A stretch of DNA of 64,000 bases from Cyclina sinensis (Eukaryota > Mollusca > Bivalvia > Venerida > Veneridae): positions 32,155,913 to 32,219,912 of the forward strand of contig JAAONU010000019.1 of the NCBI GenBank assembly GCA_012932295.1. Reading direction: 5' to 3'. The notes below the pieces were generated by a model that searched no databases, was not told the origin of the DNA, and worked only from the letters and a program-made list of their open reading frames with translations. Of the stretch, positions 13,101-20,390 are shown in pieces. Positions within the stretch are counted from its first letter, which is position 1. Each line of letters opens with the position of its first letter. The translations under genes and the position numbers were made by a program.

Positions 13101-16100
13101 TGTTTGCCGTTTTGACAGATGACTAGCCCAAGAATACGACATTTCTATCAAGATACACTTCAATACTGTTTTACTGAGAACAATTCAGTACTGTTTTACT
13201 GAGAACAATTCAATACTGTTTTACTGAGAACAATTCAGTACTGTTTAACTGAGAACAATTCAATACTGTTTAACTGAGAGCAATTCAATACTCCTGTACT
13301 GAGAACAATTCAATACTGTTTTACTGAGAACAATTCAGTACTGTTTAACTGAGAACATTTTAATACTGTTTAACTGAGAACAATTCAGTACTGTTTAACT
13401 GAGAACATTTCAATACTGTTTAAGTGAGAACATTTTAATACTGTTTAACTGAGAACAATTCAGTACACTGTTTAACTGAGAACAATTAAATACTGTTTAA
13501 CTGAGAACAATTCAATACTGTTTTACTGAGAACAATTCAATGACTCGCAGTAAATAACAAATTCTGTGTTTAGCTGTTAAAGGTAACCCGACCTATTGTT
13601 TCGTACTGTGACAATTTGTCATATTATTGTACACTTACTTTTTAATGATTTTGTATATAGTTAAAATGAATATTCGTCACGTGTCCTTTTCTTTGCGCCA
13701 GTTTGTTCATTTCTCTTTTCTTTTGTTTTATATACATATATCTCATCAAATCAAATAGTTTACAACTATCTAACCTTCGATTATTTACCTATATCGGCTG
13801 TTGTAACAATGGAAAATTCAGTCCAGTTATACCTCTCCATTAGCAGAATGATGGCTTTGCATTCATGGTAGATGGAAGGAGCAAGATGTAACTGTAGGCT
13901 GTCACCATTACTCTGCCAGTATAGACACATACATAATATAATGACGTAAACAACAAGCAAGAGTAAATGCACTCATCCAACTATTGCATGTGAAATATAA
14001 TATTCAAACTTTATAACTGTATTGTATATTATATATTTTGTATGGTTAATAAGTATGTCGTTGCAACATTTTCTTTACTGTATATTTGCCAGTGTGTTGA
14101 TCCTTTTTCGAACAAGTAACCATTATAGACTCTATCTGAACACTGAAACAATACATTTCAAACAAACTCCTAACTCATTAAAGCGGTGTTACATTCCTCT
14201 ACAAATAAGTTCTGTAAAAATCTCTGTCTATTCGTTTGCTTGGACAAAATATGACTTTCCTCTTATTTTCATTTTTTTCTGCCACTCTGTCAGCCTCTGT
14301 TTGTTGGATGCTCGTTTGTTATGAGTCATCTGACTGGCTTTATTTTTTTACGATTACCTCAATTATATGATGACTGAAAGTGGCCTTAAATTATCGAGCT
14401 GTAGTCAATCCATACAAACAGAGATTTTGTAACGATTTATACGTAATAACACTTTTTTCTCTGGTTGGACACAAAATGTTGGAAATATTTATACCGATTA
14501 TTTAAAATTACATTGCTATTCTAGCATCTTTAGGTAAGGTACAATTTAATATTATTATACCTCAATTTTATTTACAATGTTAATCTTCCATAGGCCACCG
14601 TGACATATAAGTACTATCAGAAAAAAATTACTGTCGGAAAATACTGTCACCCGCTACCATAGGTACGGAATGTTCGAAAATTATACTGTATCATTCGCGC
14701 ATGCGCAATATCTATTTTTACATTTCCGTTGTAAACAGACGACAATAATGGCAAGCAACAAAAGTTTTAAAGTTTAAAAATGAATAAAGTTGTTCATGGT
14801 TTGAATAGTTTTTCAGTATAATAAAATATTTGTTACATGTCTGACAGGGTGACAGTAAAATTGTCAACTTTCGAAAATACTGTCAGTTGACAGTATTTCC
14901 TCAAGTTGACACTTTTACTGTCACCGTGTCAGACATGTAATATTTATAAACTTTCCTTCAAGTTAAAAGAATGTCTTACATCTAAAACTGTTTTACAACT
15001 ACTATATAATTTATTCAGAGATTCTGAAAAGTGACATTTTGAGTTATATACATCAAGATAAATTTGAGAAAAAAAAAGACTTAATGTTGTTACAATGTTG
15101 ATCACGATCATTTATCTACAGCGTTGTGCAGTCACCATAATATACAGCAAACTAGTTTCTTGCAAAAAAGGCGTGGGGTCGAGTCCCATCATGAAAACTT
15201 CGGGAAATGACGAATGGTGTCTGTCTCCAGGTAATTCTGTTTATTCCCACAAAAAGTTGTTTGAGTTTTTCCCTGTTTCTGTCGGTCCACAAATTAATTC
15301 ACTGTGGTTGCTAACATTTAAAGAAATTGCATGCGCAGAATTTAACATTGTCTTTAGAGAACTGTTACAGTTTTAGGGAAATATCTCGTTAAACCAAAGG
15401 CACTTGTCGTTATGAAACTGCTGATGTCAAAAAAGTAACCCGGAATATATTCAGAGGGACAAACAAGCAGAATGGTTTTAAAAATAAGAAAATTGAATTA
15501 AAAAAATGAAAGCGTGGAAAAGCGGCATCGTTTTATAGGTAATATATTTTCATTCAAATGCGATCGTTGCTTTAGTGTAAATTTTTTCTGGATTCAAACT
15601 ATGCAGAGTAATGTATTGTTGTCAAAATAATTCAACACCAAATAAAGTAATAAATTAAGTATGCATCCAGTATAGTGTGAAGGAGCGTGTCGTGAAAACG
15701 TCGACGTCTATGAAGACGCATCATATTTTATCTATAATTAGGTATTTGATGATAAATAGAGTACTTTCTTTAAATCTGCACCTGTATTGTAAATTTGCTT
15801 TTTTTCAGATTAGTTGTTGACTTTGTAACGATGGGTTTTCTTTTGCCTAAAGGAAATCAACATGGCAACCCCCATATCATGATTCCAAGATGTCACTGAT
15901 TCCATCACTAATCGGGTAATTTCAGAAATAGTAACTTCGGAAAACACGTGGTTCGTTTCTCTTCAAACTCTCAATACCTGACACTTATAACCTACATAGA
16001 GGCTGACATTTTCTTTCTAAACATCTGACACTCATAACCTACATAGAGGCTGGCATTTTTTTCTAAACATCTGACACTCATAACCTACATACAGGCTGGT

Positions 16101-18013
16101 ATTTTCTTTCTAAACATCTGACACTCCAACATACAGAGAGGCTGGCATTTTCTTTCTAAACATCTGACACTCATAACCTACATAGAGTAGCTGTACATTT
16201 TATGTAATCGATATGGCAAAGCGTTGGCTTGTAGCATCATGGTAGAGCTGTCGCCTTACGGAGCCCTGGGTTCGAGTCCCGTCGAGCCACATTTTTCACA
16301 CCTTTACATCTGGCGCCCAGTAAATAACCTACGTATAATTGGTACTGCTCGGCTGGAATTTTCACATTTCTCTGTACCGAGAATTCGGACGATCTAATTT
16401 GGACGGGTAATGTAGCCGATAACGTTATAGTGATCATAGAGGCAGAAGCGTGTGGCTTTCAGTGTAGGTTCCGCCTGTAGGGAGGCGGGTTCGAGTCCCG
16501 GTCGACCACGATTTAACCACCGTTACATAGAGGCTGGCATTTTCTTTCTAAACATCTGACACTCATAACCTACATAGAGGCTGGCATTTTCTTTCTAAAC
16601 ATCTGACACGATCTAAAAGTGCACTTATAACTAATCTAACCTGGGCTGTTTCTTCTAACACTGACCTATACCAACATGGCTAGCATTTTCTTTTCTAAAC
16701 ATCTGCACTTTACCACAAGAGGCTGCATTTCTCTAAACATCTGACACTATAACTACTGAGAGGCTGGCTAAACATCTGACACTTATAACTTTCTAAACAT
16801 CTGACACTTATACATATATAGAGGCTGGCATTTTCTTTCTAAACATCTGTCACTTATAACTATATAGAGGCTGGCATTTTCTTTCTAAACAGCTGACACT
16901 TATAATCTATATAGAGGCTGGCATTTTCTTTCCCCTCAAGTCACTAAAGTCTGCTTGCAACAAAATCAACAACTTGTGATAAAATATAAATATTAAATGT
17001 CAAATGTATATGAGTGTAGGGTTGTATAGCAATGAGTCAAATATCTGATACAAATGGACTTTTTACAATGCAAAAAATACCATTAGAAATATTGCAATAC
17101 AAATTATATTAGTAAACTATACTCAGCTATACAATACAAATAATCGGTACTGAATGAAAATAAACAAATTCAAATACAAATGAAAAATCATTTTAAACTA
17201 ATGAAGAAATCATTAAATACTAATGGAATATACATAGACCTTATTTAATAATACAAATGAGACAATATACAATAAAAATGTAAACACTAAATACTGCAAT
17301 GTTTCAGATAGAAAATTGTGTTAAATCAACGACTGCACTTCTCTCGTTTTTTATATACAGAGTTTCGATGTTGCGTAAGGATGTCAGTTGATTAATTGTT
17401 ACAATTACTCCATCCCTGCCTGTGTTAATAGTCCTCAGACATATCTCTAATTTAAGGAAACTTATTTCATTGCTCCTGCCATAAAATATCTTTTATAAGC
17501 GGTAATGTTTTTTCAGGAATATTTCACTCAGAGTATTATCTTATGTTAAACTATATTCATGATACGTGGCTAAAAAACAAAAGAATAACAAGGAAAATGG
17601 GTTACCTGCATTGAAGTTGTAGAGAATGGGTCCCAGCTGATCACTGGTATCCCGAGACCGTGGGCTACTCTCACAATGTAATCCATAGCCGTGGACGTTA
17701 ATTTGTTGTAATTTATACTCATTACAACACTAGCATTTTTCATGAACACTTCATTACAATAAAAGTCAGTTATCTCTGAGGGAGATGGTACCTCTTTATC
17801 TATGTAGTATATATCTGATTCCACATACAGCCCCTCTGAGCGTAGAGGATTAAACCTTCCACCATTGGCAACAGATATACCCCGGGAAATCGCCGTCCGT
17901 AAATTCCGGAAACTCTGTCTCTCGGGAGCCACTATCTCCACTGATAAATCCAAACCGAGGCTAACATCACACAAATATATCAACATTAATTTCAATAACA
18001 AAGCCATTTTCAT
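955..18013 (-). CDS. GRIN2-like: NMDA-type ionotropic glutamate receptor, GluN2-like (5' part, 10 exons, continues past left edge)
   Basis: Spliced minus-strand gene. Exons: 18013-17606, 13912-13789, 12894-12819, 11590-11453, 7153-7011, 6564-6381, 6114-5916, 3463-3228, 2798-2657 and 1141-955. All introns are GT..AG and all phases agree (total 1837 nt, 612 codons + 1). Order: signal peptide (residues about 1-20), LIVBP-like amino-terminal domain (about 22-400), then S1 of the ligand-binding domain (about 430-612). GluN2 family marks: 'TEFSIVTT' in the ATD, Cys86 and Cys341 in the places of the conserved GluN2 ATD disulfide, 'YCCTGMCVEILL', 'EWNGLIKELL', 'VIDFSTPYLESGVTIMVS' and 'ISPYAFL' before M1. 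In animals such proteins are postsynaptic, Ca2+-permeable channels that assemble with GluN1; that role is inferred here. M1-M3, S2 and M4 are not in the window. Subtype GluN2 is favoured by the ATD and pre-M1 motif, although two ligand-contact positions are unusual. Confidence 0.9.
1487..2375. repeat. Minisatellite, about 15-bp unit, intron 9
   Basis: About 890 bp built from variants of 'catgtaatcatgtat' (alternating tgtaatc, tgtaatt, tgtatc, tgtaac and tgtgtc). Both strands stay open for long stretches because the period is a multiple of three and stop-free; the apparent MYHVI/SCNHV peptides are artefacts. Confidence 0.95.
2657..2798 (-). CDS. GRIN2-like: NMDA receptor exon 9: S1 ligand-binding core
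   Basis: Acceptor TTTAACAAG, then A AAC GCA ACC; donor GATCCC/GTGAGT (consensus). 142 nt, phase 2 in, phase 0 out, residues 503-550. Encodes 'SYCCTGMCVEILLTLAERLN' then 'FEFVLYEVPDGQWGIRDP', the hallmark CC-x-G-x-C of NMDA receptors. Trp545 stands where GluN2 has the glutamate-contacting His of 'NGKHG'. Confidence 0.92.
2872..2900. repeat. (AAT)n microsatellite, intron 8
   Basis: Run of aat triplets with one tga interruption, starting 73 bp beyond the exon 9 acceptor side. Confidence 0.9.
3062..3226. repeat. 55-bp repeat, three copies, ending at the exon 8 donor
   Basis: Copies at 3062-3116, 3117-3171 and 3172-3226, nearly identical (one t/c change in the first). The third copy ends exactly at 3226, the T of the exon 8 GT donor on the minus strand. 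Confidence 0.95.
3228..3463 (-). CDS. GRIN2-like: NMDA receptor exon 8: ATD-S1 linker and start of ligand-binding domain
   Basis: Acceptor TTTTTGCAG, then GTT GGG CAT ATC; donor GAAAG/GTAATA. 236 nt, phase 0 in, phase 2 out, residues 425-503. Encodes 'IVWPGRLPTPPKGRPEKRFF' followed by 'EEPFMIFLPPEQDGACGHHQ' and 'IPCLV', the NMDA receptor 'W-P..P' linker and the start of S1 with two cysteines expected to form the S1 loop disulfides. A 55-bp triplicated repeat ends at the donor. Confidence 0.9.
3899..3980. repeat. (AAATA)n/(AAAT)n simple repeat, intron 7
   Basis: Tract of aaata, aaatg and aaat units. The rest of intron 7 between 3464 and 4190 shows no other structure. Confidence 0.9.
4191..5984. 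repeat. 85-bp minisatellite derived from exon 7 3' end plus splice donor, about 21 copies
   Basis: The motif attaccttgtccc recurs at 4211, 4296, 4381, 4466 and onward to 5911, exactly 85 bp apart. On the minus strand each unit holds the coding end of exon 7 (NVREAQSKRLTSRRFRLKQW then DK), the donor AAG/GTAATT and about 24 nt more. The copy at 5911-5984 is the real exon end; the other twenty lie in intron 7. Just after the donor, GTA ATT ATA TAG gives an in-frame stop in many copies, including the real exon's, so using a downstream donor would truncate the protein. Confidence 0.97.
5916..6114 (-). CDS. GRIN2-like: NMDA receptor exon 7: end of ATD; its 3' end is the master of an 85-bp minisatellite
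   Basis: Acceptor TTTTCAG, then T GCG ATG AAG; donor GACAAG/GTAATT (GT at 5915-5914). 199 nt, phase 2 in, phase 0 out, residues 358-424. Encodes 'VPVTFTEDGVVEHVELNLLN' then 'FRLKQWDK', corresponding to the GluN2 '[20 protein letters not shown]' and 'RKWERVGKW' segment. The last ~69 nt of the exon and the first ~16-25 nt of the intron are repeated about 20 further times downstream, so this intron starts with a ladder of copied splice donors. Confidence 0.88.
6381..6564 (-). CDS. GRIN2-like: NMDA receptor exon 6: ATD with conserved cysteine
   Basis: Acceptor GTTGTCTTCATAG, then CT GTC AGT CAG; donor ATACAG/GTTTTA (non-consensus after GT). 184 nt, phase 1 in, phase 2 out, residues 297-358. Encodes 'VEEAIETALKIYSETL' and 'NYSCYDGS'. 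The cysteine (residue 341) occupies the place of the GluN2 ATD disulfide partner of Cys86. Confidence 0.85.
7011..7153 (-). CDS. GRIN2-like: NMDA receptor exon 5: ATD
   Basis: Acceptor TTTTTTACAG followed by A AGC AGT GAT GCT; the donor GT is at 7010-7009 (GTTAGA, a weak donor). 143 nt, phase 2 in, phase 1 out, residues 249-297. Encodes 'QNIIDIADKELNLVGSTFAW' then 'TPVTSFPEGLL', corresponding to the GluN2 'ANSVGLTGYGYTWI...SEFPTGLI' segment. Confidence 0.88.
7780..9145 (+). mobile_element. Degenerate interspersed element with tandem-like cores, intron 4
   Basis: Loosely repeated blocks share 'tcagaattgg', 'aatttggcacaaatg' and 'gggtgaccctctatgta'-type phrases about every 150 bp. The right end has 'caggtgagcgaccaggg' followed by a small hairpin (ggacc..att..ggtc), the end type seen on other elements in this window. 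A distinct piece at about 8600-8900 (cgtgacgcaaac phrase twice) seems nested. Family assignment to pearl/Helentron-associated elements is inference. Confidence 0.4.
9735..10120. repeat. 88-bp minisatellite, left part (split by a LINE), intron 4
   Basis: The phrase tatcagcgtt recurs at 9766, 9847, 9935, 10023 and 10111 (81 bp once, then 88 bp). Units contain 'gagcattgtaagaacaaac' and 'taacagtcgg'. The array resumes at 11259 after the inserted LINE. Confidence 0.95.
10111..10120. repeat. Target-site duplication, left copy
   Basis: The 10-mer tatcagcgtt directly precedes the LINE; the same 10-mer follows it at 11259-11268. Because this 10-mer is part of the repeat unit, recombination rather than insertion could also explain it, but one unit interrupted at this point fits a duplication best. 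Confidence 0.6.
10121..11258 (+). mobile_element. LINE insertion, 5' truncated and internally deleted
   Basis: Plus-strand non-LTR element. 10121-10437 encodes reverse transcriptase motifs 'KAGVPQGSILGPLLFLIFIN' and 'LFADDTSLY'. At about 10436 the frame jumps to the C-terminal part: 'YKSFLPTSIREWNTLP', 'LHTRLRTKCSSLN' and the zinc-knuckle-like 'CNCGQIESNYHFFFECRLF', ending at the stop near 10894. The region between RT and C-terminus is missing. It ends in an A-rich tail (aataaaatatg at about 11230). It sits inside the 88-bp minisatellite and is flanked by the 10-bp tatcagcgtt at 10111-10120 and 11259-11268. Confidence 0.85.
11259..11394. repeat. 88-bp minisatellite, right part
   Basis: Continues the same units: tatcagcgtt at 11259 and 11350. 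It begins with the 10-bp duplicate flanking the LINE and ends about 60 bp from exon 4. Confidence 0.93.
11453..11590 (-). CDS. GRIN2-like: NMDA receptor exon 4: ATD
   Basis: Acceptor TTTCACAG, then G TTT ACA AAC; donor GCAAA/GTAAGG (GT at 11452-11451). 138 nt, phase 2 in and out, residues 203-249. Encodes 'IATVVLDGIEAEYFLTEIQT' and 'LVKARSRIILLHA', matching the GluN2 ATD region ending 'QSPIILLYC'. The donor lies only about 60 bp from the end of an 88-bp minisatellite. Confidence 0.88.
11595..12815. other. Intron 3, nothing recognised
   Basis: AT-rich sequence between exons 3 and 4. No repeat, RNA gene or further exon could be supported on either strand. Confidence 0.5.
12819..12894 (-). CDS. 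GRIN2-like: NMDA receptor exon 3: short 76-nt ATD exon
   Basis: Too short for open-frame detection. It is required because exon 2 leaves phase 1 and exon 4 needs phase 2, and about 25 residues are missing compared with GluN2. The block lies between acceptor TTTGAAG and donor CCTAG/GTAAGAGG. Read in the only fitting phase it encodes G-DDFIHCMRLMVN then RTSIRQGYLTIP, matching the family segment around 'GYQDFVNKI'. The 76-nt length (1 mod 3) restores the frame exactly. The acceptor has a weak pyrimidine tract, so transcript support would be useful. Confidence 0.8.
13161..13541. repeat. 25-bp minisatellite, about 15 copies, intron 2
   Basis: Units of caatactgtttaactgagaa plus caatt, with t/a and a/g variants, spaced 25 bp with a few indels. 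Confidence 0.95.
13789..13912 (-). CDS. GRIN2-like: NMDA receptor exon 2: ATD
   Basis: Residues 137-177 plus one base. Acceptor GGCAG is followed by AGT AAT GGT; donor is ATAG then GTAAAT. The peptide contains 'HLAPSIYHECKAIILLMERY' followed directly by 'NWTEFSIVTT', which lines up with the vertebrate GluN2 stretch around 'GPSI..QA..ML.IM..YDW..FSIVTT'. Length 124 nt gives phase 0 in and phase 1 out. Confidence 0.9.
14833..14940. repeat. Foldback (inverted repeat), intron 1
   Basis: Left arm 14833-14885 (starts ttacatgtctgacagggtga) and right arm 14887-14940 (ends cggtgtc-type, agacatgtaa) are reverse complements with only a handful of mismatches over about 53 bp and almost no loop. Looks like a small MITE or a palindromic element. 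No transposase is nearby. Confidence 0.85.
15165..15195 (+). other. Possible Pol III B-box remnant
   Basis: The phrase ggggtcgagtcccatcatg resembles a tRNA T-arm/B-box, as in SINEs. No A-box or stem partner was found, so this may be chance or an old fragment. Confidence 0.25.
15976..16186. repeat. 47-bp minisatellite, left part, intron 1
   Basis: Units contain acatctgacactcataacc, then tacatagaggctggca, then a pyrimidine run. Spacing is 46-47 bp. The array is split by a tRNA-like insert at 16187-16525. Confidence 0.9.
16225..16289 (+). tRNA. tRNA-like sequence (probable SINE head or tRNA pseudogene)
   Basis: 5' TGGCTTG can pair with 3' CGAGCCA as an acceptor stem (one G-T). The T-arm has ctgggttcgagtcccgt. 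D-arm-like 'ggtagagc' is present. The anticodon stem does not pair well, so it is probably not a functional tRNA. Confidence 0.4.
16451..16510 (+). tRNA. Second tRNA-like sequence
   Basis: 5' GTGG pairs with 3' CCAC. A T-arm with ggcgggttcgagtcccggt is clear. It is too short and its D and anticodon arms are poor; it resembles a decayed tRNA or SINE head. Confidence 0.35.
16526..16935. repeat. 47-bp minisatellite, right part
   Basis: Same unit as 15976-16186 but more degraded, with several shortened copies at 16620-16800 before regular units resume. Confidence 0.88.
16936..17605. other. Proximal intron 1, nothing recognised
   Basis: AT-rich, with many short aatacaaat-type phrases around 17090-17290 but no regular period. 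No exon or RNA gene seen. Confidence 0.4.
17606..18013 (-). CDS. GRIN2-like: NMDA receptor exon 1: signal peptide and start of ATD
   Basis: 136 codons. The ATG at 18013-18011 is immediately preceded by an in-frame TAA, so this start is firm. Residues 1-20 form a hydrophobic signal peptide (MKMALLLKLMLIYLCDVSLG). Residues 21-136 are the first lobe of the periplasmic-binding-like domain, including Cys86 (context DFYCNEVF) and the strand 'GIPVISWDPF'. The exon ends in CAG followed by GTAAC (GT at 17605-17604), phase 0. No 5'UTR intron or promoter could be identified upstream. Confidence 0.9.
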
Positions 18014-18460
18014 TTAACAAAGATTCGTCTTATCTGAATTTCAAAGATAGCCGTTAAAAGACTGTTATCTCTAAAGTTTGCATACCGTTTGTTGTACGAG
18101 TTAGTGAAAACAAAAAGCAGTATAGGAACCGATAGTTTCAATAAGTCCAAAGATTATTGAATTCCATCAATAGATATACACTGTAGTCAATGTTTGTGTT
18201 CCAAGTATTCTCAGTTGACTGCCTGAAATAGAGATTAATTCACATGATGGTTACAAATTTTATTGATGGATTATAAAACAGAGACATCTGCATGCAAAAT
18301 ATACCACAATGGTATGAAAATATCCCATAACAATTTATTCAAAGTATATTCCGCATTTGCAATGAAATTATTCTACAGTTTTTTTAGAAAAAAATGAACA
18401 GGAACACAATATGAAAATAACAACATCCATTCAAGGCTATTCAAGTACGAAAATATAATA
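18014..18460. other. Upstream region of the receptor gene
   Basis: Sequence 5' to the start codon. I could not recognise a TATA box, initiator or 5'UTR exon. The true transcription start may be far upstream. Confidence 0.3.
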
Positions 18461-18469
18461 CTAAGACAA

Positions 18470-18935
18470 GAGATGACAACGCCCAAGAAATGGTGCTTTG
18501 ACCTTTGAGCTTAGGATCAGATGAAGATTATTGTAGATCGTTCAAAAGATTTTTTTTAACAATTTGACTTCAAGGTCAAGGTCAATTAGGGGTCAAGGTC
18601 AAGAAGAATATGCGACATTTTGAAGATCATTCCCAAAAGATTGCTGTATGCAAACATGATCTAAATATGTATAGTAATAAGGCAATTATGGTCAATATTA
18701 AGTATTTTGACAACTGGACCATCAAGATCAAGGTCATACAGGGGTCAAGGTCAAATAAATATATCTCAGTGGAAAGGTCTTGTACAAAATGGTGTTGTGT
18801 TCAAGTATGAAGTAAATCCACTCCTTAATAAGGAAGTATAGGGTAATGTTAAAGTTTTTAGACGGAATGACAGAATGACTAACAGGCTGACAGTTCATAA
18901 ACTATATGCCCTCCTTCGGAGGCATAAAAAGAAAT
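18470..18935 (+). mobile_element. Pearl-like interspersed element with 3' hairpin
   Basis: Two core-like blocks each carry caaggtcaaggtcaattagg- or ggtcatacaggggtcaaggt-type phrases about 155 bp apart. The end has gacggaatgacagaatgac followed by the hairpin tgccctccttcggaggca and 'taaaaag'. This architecture matches bivalve tandem-core elements; family assignment is inference. Confidence 0.5.
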
Positions 18936-19804
18936 ATACTTCTAAAATACAATATTTTTTCTGACTTTGTATTTACCCCATGAAACTTTGATCTGACAGG
19001 TAAAATGTGTATCCTAGTAGTTCTTCGAAGAAAAGTACCTTCAACATTTTATGATACATTGCCAGGAATGCAATACATGCTTATGTAACTAACTAATTTT
19101 CACTCGTAATTAAGAATAAAGTACAAACGTAGCAACTGAACAATAAATTACTTAAAAACCATTTAACACAAACGCTAGAAACACGATCAAATACTCTGAG
19201 AAGTCACAGTAAAATAACTTAATTACACAATTTATTTTCTAGAAGATACAAAGTACTGAAGACTGTTAACATTTATAGTGATAGTCTCTGACTGAAATAA
19301 TCTTTTATTTTGAAGAAAATTCAATTAACTTTTATTATTCCACAATTTACTATACAATGTACTAAAATCGATGAAAAAATATTTAGAATGTCTGCGCCGT
19401 TTTATGCTAAGCAGTCTGAATTTAACATTTATACTCTCTGCTCTCTAGAAATGTGTTCGATTTTGGCTTGACAGAACAATTTAACGTCCTTTCAGCATAT
19501 TTTGTGCAGGAATATCCAGTCAATCAACCATATATGCGTTTGAAGGTGGTAGTGAGAATCAAATTTGCTCTAGCGACAAAATGTAGTAAAGACAATTACG
19601 TTTGAAAAAGTGTGATAGAGCTCAGATCATAAATCTCATGTCGCTTTGTTAAACATTACAATCCTCGCCGACTTTAATGTGACGAGAACTTCTTCCGGCA
19701 GTTCAGCAATAACATTGTTAGTACTTACTGGGAAACGAGTCAGCTGCGTACGTAAGTTTGTGACAGATCAACAGGAATAGCCAATAAAATATCTTTTTTA
19801 GGAC

Positions 19805-19975
19805 GACCCCGATAAAATTCGGAACCGAACCAGATAAACTTTTCCTATCCACGTCATCAATTTATCATTCTATTTACTCTGTTACATTCTTTATTTTGTT
19901 CTCTTTTTACCGACAAAAATGAAAGAAATAAGTAGGAAATCACATGTATATCAAGGTCACGTGACCAACTGCTAA
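19805..19975. repeat. Diverged direct repeat, left of SINE
   Basis: Starts ataaaattcggaaccgaac and ends around aggtcacgtgacc. The same order of phrases (ataaatttcggagccgagc ... ttctttcatttg ... cacatgatcaag) recurs at 20228-20390, so both are copies of one sequence flanking the SINE. Confidence 0.55.
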
Positions 19976-19997
19976 TGATATGTTGAGAAAGTTTAAG

Positions 19998-20190
19998 GAG
20001 CGGATCAGTAGTCCAGTGGTAACGCACTGGACTGTTGTTAACCCGGGGTCACGAGTTCCACCTCCGCTTCTGCACTGATATTACTAATTGTCTTTCGGAT
20101 AAGACGTTAAACCGACGATTCATTGCACTATCCTCTGCAAGGGGCGTCGGTAATATGGGCAACCTGTACCGACGATAAATAGATGCAAAT
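19998..20190 (+). mobile_element. tRNA-derived SINE with Meta-like central motif
   Basis: tRNA-like head 19999-20070: GAGCGGA pairs with TCCGCTT as an acceptor stem; the A-box region is agtccagtgg and the B-box is ggtcacgagttcc. The body at 20090-20115 has ctttcggataagacgttaaa followed by ccga, closely resembling the conserved Meta domain known from molluscan and other invertebrate SINEs. No clean poly(A) tail was seen. Confidence 0.75.
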
Positions 20191-20227
20191 AGAGAGAGGG
20201 AATTTATTTGGTGAGTCGAAGGCGAAA

Positions 20228-20390
20228 CGGATAAATTTCGGAGCCGAGCCAGAAGAACGACACCAAATTATTATACTATGTATCCTGTCAATTTCTTTCA
20301 TTTGCTTTTTTACGACAACAAACAAAATGCAGAGCTACATCGGTAAAATTCCGATTGATCACATGATCAAGTAACCTTGTCACGTGTTCA
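20228..20390. repeat. Diverged direct repeat, right of SINE
   Basis: Partner of 19805-19975. Shared phrases include 'ttcggagccgagccag', 'tttctttcat' and the terminal gtcacgtg. Confidence 0.55.

Larger units (their letters stand above)
16187..16525 (+). mobile_element. tRNA-like/SINE-like insertion inside the 47-bp array
   Basis: Carries two tRNA-like segments (16225-16289 and 16451-16510), both ending in strong B-box sequence ggttcgagtccc. The repeat unit breaks at 'tacatagag' before it and resumes with 'ttacatagaggctggc' after it, so this block was inserted or co-amplified. No poly(A) or clear target duplication beyond this short overlap. Confidence 0.5.

Noticed and set aside
16225..16510. 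Two functional tRNA genes.
   Set aside because: B-boxes are good but anticodon stems do not pair, and both sit inside a repeat insertion; tRNA-like SINE heads or pseudogenes are likelier.
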